Position numbers and translations under genes: made by a program. Below are positions 1 to 7,436 of a DNA stretch of 17,969 nucleotides, piece after piece (the first letter of the stretch is position 1; the number at the start of each line of letters is the position of its first letter). The notes under the pieces were generated by a model. That model was given only the letters and a program-made list of their open reading frames with translations. It did no database searches and had not been told where the DNA came from. The DNA comes from a bacterium (GTDB lineage Bacteria; Bacillota_I; Bacilli_A; Mycoplasmatales; Mycoplasmoidaceae): contig JAGBPV010000060.1 of NCBI GenBank assembly GCA_017633195.1, forward strand, positions 1-17,969, written 5' to 3'.

Positions 1-203
1 GCATTTTTAGCAAATATTCCTCCACGTGATATATAAGTTTTAGCAGCAATTAGACATAAAAAACTTGGTGCTAAAACTAAGTCTAATTGATCTGTTAAAA
101 AATGATTTTTATTCACCATATGATTTAAAGTCATTAAATAATTGATCGTTTCTTTACGATCCTTATTCATTTTTCAATTACCAATAATAATTTTTCTTCT
201 CAT
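1..203 (-). CDS. tpiA: Triosephosphate isomerase, N-terminal 67 residues (runs off the window)
   Basis: Interconverts dihydroxyacetone phosphate and glyceraldehyde 3-phosphate in cytosolic glycolysis. The protein opens with MRRKIIIGNWKMNKD, the TIM N-terminus. GNWKMN (residues 8-13) carries the catalytic-site Asn9 and Lys11, and Trp10 is encoded by TGA, which fixes genetic code 4 for this window. A second TIM-like stretch, LAPSFLCLIAA, follows near residues 47-57. The start at 203 is chosen because it gives the normal family N-terminus; a weak GGAAA ribosome site lies about 8 bases upstream. It follows the hexose-phosphate mutase gene by 41 bases on the same strand and appears to have its own promoter inside that gene's 3' end. 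Only the 5' part of the gene is present; nothing looks damaged. Confidence 0.95.
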
Positions 204-243
204 AAATAAATTTCCAAAAATAATTAAATCTTTTAATTCTTAT

Positions 244-272
244 ATTATAAATTTAAAAAATTCTTAAATCAA
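244..272 (-). promoter_or_regulatory. Probable sigma-70-type promoter for tpiA
   Basis: On the minus strand a -35 TTGATT (272-267) is followed by a 17-base spacer and a perfect -10 TATAAT (249-244). The -10 overlaps the stop codon region of the upstream mutase gene. The predicted transcript would start near 237 and leave a leader of about 35 bases before the tpiA ATG at 203. The same -35 hexamer and spacer length recur at the surface-protein promoter (11729-11757). Confidence 0.6.
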
Positions 273-1891
273 GCATTTCATGAATTGATTTCACTATCTA
301 AACTAGAAATACTTTTTCCATATAAGTTATAATAAATTTTAAATTTAGGTTCTGTGCCACTTTTTCTAAATCTAATTCATGAATCTTCTTCTAATATTCA
401 ATCAACACATCCACCATCTTCATTAAAACCAATGTAAGTAATCTTTCTATTTAAAACTTCTTTTTCATTAAAATCTAAAAGTTTTTTTAAAATATCATCA
501 ACTTTTTTTCTTCAATTATCACTTTTAATAATGAAAGAAGAAGTTTTTCCTTGTCAATATCCAAATTCACTATAGATTTGGTTTAAATAATCAACAAAAT
601 CTTTATTTTCTTTAATTAAGGTTGTATAAATTTCTAATGCTAATGCTCCTGCTTGAAATCCATCTTTATCACGATTAATACTTGAATTTAAAGCCCCAAT
701 TGCTTCTTCAAATGCTACTACTAAATCATTAACACCGATTTTGTCTGAAATATAATTTCCCATATATTTAAATCCAGTTGGAGTTCTGTGAACTAAAGCA
801 TTATATTTTTTAGCAATTCTATCAACTAAATTTGTTGAAACATATGAACTTACAATATAAGGTTGTAAATTAAATTTTTTATTTTTTAGTACATAATAAC
901 TATAAATAATGCCCATTTCATTTCCAGTTAAAAATCTTCATTCATCATCTCTTTTAATAGCAACAGCCATTCTGTCTGCATCTGGATCATTTGCAATAAT
1001 AATTTTGGCATTGTTTTTTTCAGCATACTTAATTGCTAAATTAAAACTTGAAGGATCTTCTGGATTTACAACATCACTATAAGTGAAATTAGAATCATAT
1101 TCATTTTGTTCTTTAACATCAATAATATTTTGGTATCCAAGCATTCTTAAAAATCTTGGAAATTTCTTAACACTTGTTCCATGATGTCCTGTAAAAACAA
1201 TTGGATAATTTTTTGAAACATTAGGATAAGTATTAATTAAAGCACTTTTTGCTGCAATAAAATAATCATTAATATTATCTCTTGAAATATAAGCAATATT
1301 AGATTTGTCTAATTGATAAACTTTGTCTAAAATTTCATTAAAATTGCTGCAATAACTAATAATGGTATTTGCTTCTTTATCTAAAATTTGTGCTCCATTA
1401 TTTCCATAAATTTTAAAACCATTATAAATTTTTGGATTATGACTTGCTGTAATGTTAATTCCAGCGTGAGCTTTGTATGCTAAAACTGTATATGAAATGA
1501 TTGGAGTTGGCATTAATTCATTATTTTCAAATAATAATGCTTTAATTCCAAAACTACTTAACACTCTTGCACAAATTAAAGCAAAATGACTTGAATTTAA
1601 TCTATTATCGTGTCCTATAACTACAGTAATCTTTTTTTCTTTATCAAATTTTTCTAATAAAAATTTACTTAATCCTTCAGTTAACATTTGATAAGTAAAA
1701 GAATTTAATCTTTGAAATCCTGGACCCATTTGCATTCTTACTCCAGCAGTACCAAATTTTAATGGTTCAGTTTGAAAGATATTTGTAATTTCATCATCTT
1801 CCATGTTTGCTAATTCTGCTTTCATAGTAGCATTAACTCTTGGGTGATTTAATCAAATATTGTAATATTTTTTTGTAAGATCATCTAACAT
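245..1891 (-). CDS. Phosphoglucomutase/phosphomannomutase (alpha-D-phosphohexomutase family)
   Basis: 548 residues, normal for the mycoplasma enzymes usually named manB/pmm/pgm. The family interconverts hexose (and in some members pentose) 1- and 6/5-phosphates through a phosphoserine. Visible motifs are the substrate-entry segment KFGTAGVR near residues 45-52, the phosphoserine loop TASHNPKIYNGFKIYG with Ser150, the Mg-binding loop DPDADR (Asp302, 304, 306), the sugar-binding FEEAIG loop, and the C-terminal phosphate-binding RKSGTEPKFK. The EEAIG form (rather than EESYG) with DKDGFQAG after it is closer to the PGM2 branch, so a phosphopentomutase side activity is plausible but unproven. The start at 1891 has AAGGAG about 13 bases upstream; an internal ATG at 1825 would lose 22 residues. 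It lies 4 bases after cdd, so it is co-transcribed with it. Several Trp are TGA. Confidence 0.93.
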
Positions 1892-1895
1892 CTAT

Positions 1896-2348
1896 TTATT
1901 TTGTCTCCTTCTTTTTATTTAGTAAAAAAGCATTTGGCAATAAATCATTAATTCTAAAAACACTTTTATCCTTATTTATAGAATAACAAATTATATTGTT
2001 ATTTTCGTTAAAAAATTCTTGAATGAATTGTAAACATGCTCCACAAGGAAAGATAATGTCTTTGTAAGTCTTAGAAATATTTGATGCTAATAAGTATAAA
2101 TTTAAGATAGTTTCATCTGCATCTTTATTGCTATAAAAATTACAAATTGCATTTCTTTCAGCACAGATTGTTAAACCAAAACTAGCATTTTCAACATTAT
2201 TACCAAAATAATATTTATACGCATTGTTAGTTTTAGTTTCTAAAACACAACAAACATAAAAATTAGAATATTTTGCATAAGAATTAAATAAATGCTTTTT
2301 TAAATATGAAAAAATTTCATCTTCATTTAATCTAATTTTTAATTTCAT
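1896..2348 (-). CDS. cdd: Cytidine deaminase
   Basis: 150 residues. It hydrolyses cytidine/deoxycytidine to uridine/deoxyuridine in pyrimidine salvage. The zinc site of the small tetrameric class is complete: CAERNAI supplies the first Cys ligand, the catalytic Glu and the charge-balancing Arg, and PCGAC supplies the other two Cys ligands. The C-terminal tail (FLLNKKKETK) is lysine-rich. The start overlaps the end of the deoA-like gene by 17 bases and the stop is 4 bases before the mutase gene, so translation is probably coupled along the operon. No strong ribosome site is visible before the ATG, consistent with coupling. Unlike its upstream neighbour it shows no loss of catalytic residues. 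Confidence 0.93.
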   Translation of the reverse strand: MKLKIRLNEDEIFSYLKKHLFNSYAKYSNFYVCCVLETKTNNAYKYYFGNNVENASFGLTICAERNAICNFYSNKDADETILNLYLLASNISKTYKDIIFPCGACLQFIQEFFNENNNIICYSINKDKSVFRINDLLPNAFLLNKKKETK

Positions 2349-3741
2349 CTTTATTCTTAATAACTTTAATTAAATTTAAATTATCAAAAGCATCTTGAAA
2401 ATAATTTTTCACAGTAATTAATTCTCTTTTATCAAAATATAAGATATTATTGCTAAATAATTCAAGTAAATTTTCATCCATTTTGCTAGAAACATAAATT
2501 ATTGCAATAATTTCATCTTTATTCACTTTATCTCCAGCAATTTTATAAAATAAAATTCCTGCTTGAGTATCAATTTTATTACTAGAATTTAATGAAACAT
2601 TAATACTATTTGCTACATAACTTATTAAACTATAATCTTTAAAATCAATATATCCATCTTGTAATGCTTTAATTTCATACTGGAATTTAGGTGAAAAATA
2701 GCGATTAATTCTAAAATTATTGTATTTTATTAAACTAGCACCTCTTTGTTTTGCACACATTCTTTGAAAAATACTTAAAGCTTTTTTACTTGAAAATAAT
2801 TCTTCAACCATATTTTCAACTTTTTGTTTATCAATAATGAAATTTAATCTATAACAAATTTCACTGACCATCTTTTTTATAACATTTACAACATCAGTTC
2901 AATTTTTATAATTATCAAATAAATTTGTTACTTTTTTAATTTGTAAAGCAGAACCAATATATTTTCCAATCACATTATCTGAACTTGTTAAAAAAAGAAT
3001 AGCTTTCTTTTTAAAAATATTACAAATGTTCAAAATTTGATTAGCAATCTTTCTTGCATTATTAATTGTTTTAATAAAACTACTATTACCAAAAGGTAAA
3101 TTAATAATTAAAATTGTGTTTTTGATTTGAAATTTGTATGATAATAACAAAACAAGATATAAATAAATACTACCATAATCAGCAACTATTAAGTTTTTTA
3201 AAAAGAAATTAAAAAAATCAATAATAGTTTTATCTTGTTCTAAATAAATTAAAGATTCTTCTTTAATAATGCTATTTAGTTTAAAAGAGAAATTACAAGT
3301 TACACCAATGCTATCTAAAGCACTAAAAGTATTTCCAAAGAAATTCATATTTCTAGTAAAAATATAAACAAAATTTAAATTTAATGCACTTAAAATTGGT
3401 CCTAACACTAATGGTAAGCAATCATCAGGTTTATTAAAATTTAAATAATCTAAAACATATCCCTCTTTTTTTTCTAAAGCATTGAATTCTTTTGAAGAGT
3501 CCAAAATGCTTTTAATAAATTCTGTTACTTCTTCTTCATTAATTCCTTTAATATCTAAAGCAGTAATTAAACTTCCTAACTCTAAACCATTTAAATATTT
3601 TAAGTGGTATAAATTCGCTGATTTTTCTCTTAAATATGATATAAAAAAATCGAAATCATTTTTTTGAAAAATAATTCCGTTCTTTTTCTTGTTAGTAAGT
3701 TCTTTTATTGATGAATTGGAAGAAAAACTATTTCTTTTCAT
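2332..3741 (-). CDS. DeoA (pyrimidine-nucleoside phosphorylase) family protein with eroded active site
   Basis: 469 residues in one frame through a TGA-Trp at 2899-2901. Overall order and length fit thymidine phosphorylase: an N-terminal helical segment (IKELTNKKKNGIIFQKNDF), a middle LVLGPILSALNL segment, and a C-terminal segment ending in KNYFQDAFDNLNLIKVIKN. The defining motifs are lost, however. The phosphate-binding KHSTGGVGD region reads LNFNKPDDCLP (residues 100-110). The family signature [20 protein letters not shown] reads FTRNMNFFGNTFSALDSIG (128-146). MDVKVGSGAF reads INLPFGNSSF (213-222). By eye the pyrimidine-binding Arg, Ser and Lys are also replaced. The frame is intact, so it looks like a pseudoenzyme or early decay rather than a broken gene. 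It overlaps the preceding gene by 14 bases and cdd by 17. Family assignment is moderately sure; loss of phosphorolysis is inference. Confidence 0.75.
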
Positions 3742-4159
3742 CTTCCTTTAATGAGCTTGTTCATAAACCACCTTTTGTAGAATATGCATAAGCTTGTACA
3801 GTGGTACCATGTGGGATATGAAAGTTTACTTCTGGTTTTTCATTTTTTGCTAAAAATCTTCTAATTTTTAATGAATCAACATCTAATTCAACAAAAATAA
3901 CTTCATTTTTAGCATGACAGCAGTTTGGATCAGTTCCACCACAGCATTCACCATCTTCATGATCATCACATTCAACTTCTTTTTCTTCATTAACTTTTAC
4001 TGAATATCCAAGTTCAGTTTTTGTAATAACAGGCATGTATGGTTCATCCGCATCATTGCTTGTTCTTACAACATATTCCTTAATGTTTGTTTTGTTCAAA
4101 CTTAGTGGTGAATCAATTTCTAATAATTGACCATCTGGGGTTTCAAAAAACTTTCTCAT
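3728..4159 (-). CDS. Desulfoferrodoxin/superoxide-reductase-like protein lacking the iron ligands, with a Cys/His-rich insert
   Basis: 143 residues after reading a TGA at 3761-3763 as Trp133. The C-terminal two thirds match the superoxide reductase (neelaredoxin) beta-fold: EPYMPVITKTELGYSVKV (39-56) against EKHVPVIEKxxNGYKVxV, then VIFVELD, RRFLAKNEKPEVNF (100-113) against KFLKPGDxPEAEF, and AYAYSTKGGLW (123-133) against AxEYCNLHGLW. The Fe ligands of that family are all replaced: the His of KHVPVI is Tyr41, the Cys of CNxH is Ser127 and its His is Gly130, and the HPMEEKH segment is gone. In its place residues 64-82 carry C64, H67, C72, C73, C80, C81 and H82. The N-terminus has no rubredoxin-type cysteines. 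The start has AAAGG about 9 bases upstream. It occupies the place of deoC between deoD and deoA. The homology is visible; metal binding by the insert is inference. Confidence 0.7.
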
Positions 4160-4184
4160 TTAAAAATACCTTTCTACTTTGTAT

Positions 4185-4207
4185 AGTATAATGTTAATCT
4201 AATTAAC
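4185..4207 (-). promoter_or_regulatory. Candidate promoter and operator of the superoxide-reductase-like gene
   Basis: A -10-like TATACT lies at 4190-4185 on the minus strand, about 26 bases before the start codon. Immediately upstream is a perfect inverted repeat, GTTAAT-TAG-ATTAAC (4193-4207), in the -35/-10 spacer where a repressor would sit. No convincing -35 is visible. The dyad has no U-run after it, so it is a poor terminator for the upstream pgk-deoD gene. The operator role is inference. Confidence 0.4.
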
Positions 4208-4223
4208 TACTTTTATTTTAAAT
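4201..4223 (-). repeat. Direct repeat copy A (3' side of pgk-deoD)
   Basis: A 23-base sequence spanning the stop codon of the pgk-deoD gene. It matches positions 6199-6221, just before that gene's start, with a single mismatch (C against G at the tenth base, read on the plus strand). Both copies lie in the same orientation and both are just upstream of a minus-strand gene. The sequence is AT-rich, so coincidence is possible. Confidence 0.5.
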
Positions 4224-6186
4224 TAATTTTATTATTTTTTACATAATTATAAATTATTTCTAATCCTAATTTTGCCATATCTTTTAATGAAGTTTGACGT
4301 TCATATGCACTCATTTCTTCATGTGTAATGATATTATCAGAAATTGTTAAGATTCCTATTGCTTTCTTTTTTAGCATGATTGCATTAGCATATAAAGCAA
4401 AAATTTCCATTTCTACTGCTTTACTATTGTTTTTTTCTTGCAATTGTTTTGGACTTAAACAAGTATAAAAACAATCTGTTGAAATTACATTTTCTGCTAA
4501 TAATTTAATATCATTTAATTTTGCAGTTTCTTTTGCTAATATGTCTAAATTATCATCAAGTTTTAAAATCTTTGATTTATCTTTTAAACCTAATTCATTA
4601 GCATAATTTGAATCACTATAAACTTCTTTAGCAAGAATTAAACTTCTTACTTTTAAATCTTTATCAAGTCCTCCTGCTGTGCCTAATCTAATAATTAAAT
4701 CAACATCATAAAACTTGAATAATTCATAACTATAAATCCCAATTGATGGCATCCCCATACCATGACCCATAACAGTAATGAATTGATCTTTATAATAACC
4801 ACTATATCCACTCATGTTTCTAATATTAGTTACTAATTTAACATCACTTAAATAATTTTCAGCAAGTCATTTTGCTCTTAATGGATCACCACAAACTAAC
4901 ACGGTTTTACTAATTTCATCTTTGCTTGCACCAATGTGTGGTGTTAATCCTTTATTTTTATTCATATTACTTAATCCTGGTAAATCTTTTTGTTCTAAAT
5001 AAGCCATACTAGCACCTCCGCCTGTTGAAATAAAACTAAATTTATCTTTATATCCAAAGTTAATTGCAGCACTTGCTGAATCTCCTCCACCAATAATAAC
5101 TTCAGCTCCATTTTTTACTAAATTACTTAAAATATCAAATAATGTTTTAGTACCATGTTGAAAGTTTTGCATTTCTGTTACACCTAAAGGACCATTATAA
5201 AAAACAGTTTTTGCATCTTTTAAAACTTCTTTATATTTAGCTTCTGTTTTTGGTCCAATATCTAATCCCATTAATCCTGTTGCTTCTTTTGAATCAATAT
5301 CAACTGCTTTTCCAGGTTTATCTTCATATTTATCTACACCTATAAAATCTGAAGCTAAAACAATCTTTTTATTAATATCTTTTTTTAAAATATCTCTTGC
5401 AACATCTAATAAATCATCTTCAGTTCTACTAATACCAACATTTAAACCTAATGCTTTAGCAAATGTATAAGTTAATCCACCACTAATAATAACCTTATCA
5501 GCTATTTCTAAGACTTTATAAATGACATTAATTTTATCTCGAACTTTTCCACCACCGAAAATAGCAACAAATGGATGATTTACATGATCTAAAATCTTAC
5601 TTAAAGTTTTTAACTCTTTTTCTACTAAAAATCCAACTGCATTATTTGGTTGATATTTAGCAATAATCGCGTTTGAAGCATGATTTCTGTGAATTGTAGC
5701 AAAAGCATCATTAATATAAACTTCACATAAACTAGCAAAGAATTTAGCTAATTCTTCATCTCCACCACTTTCTTTATTTGTGGTTTTGTGACTAATATTA
5801 CATACATTAAAATATCTTGTATTTTCTAATAATAAAATTTCTTGATTTTTTAATTTATTTGCTGCTTTTTTTATTTCAGCTTCATTTAAACTATTGCAAA
5901 AATAAATTTTTATTTCAGGTAGTTTTTTAACTAATTCATCATAAACAATTTTTAAAGATTTATCGTTATTTTTTATATCTTGTTCACAATTAATTCTTCC
6001 AAGATGTGAAAGAATAATAATCTTACAATTGTTTTTTAATAAGTATTTAATTGTTTCTAAAGATGCATTAATCCTTGTATCATCTAAAATTTTGTTTTCA
6101 TATATTGGTAAATTTAAGTCTAATCTTAAAACAACTTTCTTGTTTTTTAAATCAATATCTTTTAAAGTTTTGTATACAAATTCCAT
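4213..6186 (-). CDS. Phosphoglycerate kinase - purine nucleoside phosphorylase fusion
   Basis: 657 residues in one frame; the only TGA between the halves (4867-4869) is Trp440, inside the PNP domain. Residues 1-407 are PGK (1,3-bisphosphoglycerate + ADP to 3-phosphoglycerate + ATP): RLDLNLP 21-27, SHLGR 60-64, LLENTRYF 119-126, NDAFATIHRNHAS 159-171, GGGKVRDKI 211-219, GPLGVTE 332-338, GGGDSAS 367-373 and STGGGAS 387-393. Residues 414-657 are DeoD-type PNP (phosphorolysis of purine nucleosides): TPHI with His417, GDPLRAK 433-439, MGHGMGMPS 473-481, RLGTAGG 500-506, VEMEIFALY 591-599, and TISDNI with Asp617 followed by ERQTS (629-633). Both active sites look complete. The linker is about 6 residues. 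AGGA precedes the ATG at 6186 by 7 bases. An internal AGGA-9-ATG at 4965 could also give free PNP. PGK has a known fusion precedent (PGK-TIM in Thermotoga); I do not know of a PGK-PNP fusion. Confidence 0.93.
4963..4980 (-). promoter_or_regulatory. Possible internal ribosome-binding site and start codon for the PNP domain
   Basis: Inside the fused gene the codons for PGLSN-Met read CCAGGATTAAGTAATATG on the minus strand, which places AGGA (4978-4975) 9 bases before an ATG (4965-4963). Initiation here would give a 250-residue stand-alone PNP that starts 9 residues before the conserved TPHI, a sensible distance for DeoD. The AGGA also falls in the conserved PGK C-terminal PG dipeptide, so it may be incidental. 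Confidence 0.35.
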
Positions 6187-6198
6187 ATTTTTTTCCTA

Positions 6199-6221
6199 AA
6201 TTAACTAGTTTTATTTTAAAT
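6199..6221 (-). repeat. Direct repeat copy B (5' side of pgk-deoD)
   Basis: Partner of 4201-4223 with 22 of 23 identical bases. It lies 12 bases before the pgk-deoD start codon and overlaps its ribosome site flank. It abuts the terminator of the upstream operon. It could be a shared leader element or a trace of a past duplication or insertion event around this gene. Confidence 0.5.
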
Positions 6222-6256
6222 AAAAAAAGAAAGAATGATTTATTAATCAAACTTTC
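6222..6256 (-). terminator. Rho-independent terminator of the surface-protein operon
   Basis: On the minus strand GAAAG-TT-TGATT, a 4-base loop, then AATCA-TT-CTTTC forms a two-part stem interrupted by a TT/TT internal loop, followed directly by seven T (6228-6222). It begins 30 bases after the stop codon of the four-TM protein and ends about 35 bases before the pgk-deoD start. The plus strand also has a T-rich run after the hairpin, but no plus-strand gene uses it. Confidence 0.65.
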
Positions 6257-6285
6257 ATTTTTTATTTTGATTTTACTTATAAACT

Positions 6286-7422
6286 TTATACATTTAATAA
6301 TTGTTGTTTATTTTGATTTAATTGTTGATCTTTAAATAAATTATCAGTAATAGACATGTCACATAATTTACTTAAAACTTCTTTGTGTTGGTGATATTTT
6401 TTATTTAATCTAACTAAGAATCATACTAATGTAATCATGAACTTTAAATATAATCCAAAAATCACTCAACAATATCATGCTGTATAAATATTAAAGTAAA
6501 ATGCTGGTTGATCATTATTAATACTTGCTTCTTGAATATATCTTACTTTGACTCTAGCAAAAGCAGCAATAGGGAAACTTACTCCTACTCCATTAATATT
6601 TAAATCATTAATATATTTTTCAATTTCTTTTGAATTAACTGTAGATGAATTTGAAGAACTTGAAGATATATTGTGAATTGGGGGTCAAACTAAACTTGGA
6701 TCATATTTCATTAATAATGTTTCAATAATTGCTGAACCAGGAATAACATTAACTTCTGTTATTATGCCAGATAAAACAATAAAGACAATAATAAGAACAT
6801 ATGAAGCTGTAAAGTATCTTTTGATTTTGTATCCATTTTGAGTATATTTTAAGAAACTATTGTATCTAGCAAAAACTATAAAAGAACTAATAACAAAACT
6901 CAAAATAAAGAATTCAAAAATTACATAACATATTCCATATCAGTTTAAATTTGGACCAATAAAAGTACCTAAAATTCTAGCAATTCCATTATGATTATTA
7001 ATTAATGCAGTAATTGAACTTCCTTGTACAGGTTCTATTTGAAAAATGTAATGATATAAGCCAAAATTAAATCCATATATTTTTATGAAGTTAGATGCAT
7101 CATCATAACTTGTTATTCCAATACTTGGACTAAAAAGTTGTTCTTGAGGAATTGCATATCCTTTTGTTATAAAATCAGGACTAAACAATAATACCATTCC
7201 AAAAATTAAAAAGATGATCGTAAAAATAAATCCAATTAATAAAATTTCAAAATGAATGTGTGGTTTTTGTTGAAATATTTTCAATTTATCATATTTAGAT
7301 TCAAATTTACTTAATTTCTCTTTAATAACTTTTTTTAATCTTAAAGACTTAGAAGTTTCTTCATTTAATTCTTCTTTATTTTCAATAAGATTATTTTTAA
7401 CTACTTGATTTTTATTATCCAT
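6286..7422 (-). CDS. Membrane protein with four predicted TM segments, function unknown
   Basis: 378 residues after reading TGA codons as Trp (e.g. 161 and 246). I do not recognise the family. Residues 1-56 are highly charged and cytoplasmic-looking. Hydrophobic segments follow at about 59-80, 161-185, 204-222 and 312-338, with a basic loop between TM2 and TM3 (KYTQNGYKIKR), which argues for both termini inside. The loops TM1-TM2 (about 80 residues) and TM3-TM4 (about 90, with the Ser/Asn stretch SSSSSNSS) would be extracellular. The C-terminal tail is polar and Gln/Asn-rich. It starts 14 bases after the surface-protein stop, without an evident ribosome site, and is followed by a terminator, so the two proteins are probably made together and may form one surface complex. 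No transport or enzymatic motif was seen. Confidence 0.85.
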
Positions 7423-7436
7423 AAATTATATCTATT

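Noticed and set aside
4193..4207. Dyad as an intrinsic terminator of pgk-deoD
   Set aside because: The stem is 6 A/T-rich base pairs with no U-run after it on the minus strand.
6075..6335. Plus-strand open frame of 86 codons antisense to the pgk-deoD start and the terminator
   Set aside because: Composition is that of antisense AT-rich sequence; it covers a terminator and two minus-strand gene ends, has no ribosome site and no recognisable protein.
7425..7430. TATAAT (minus strand) before the four-TM protein gene as a separate promoter
   Set aside because: It is only 3 bases before the ATG, too close for a -10 unless transcription starts inside the gene, and there is no -35; co-transcription with the surface gene is simpler.
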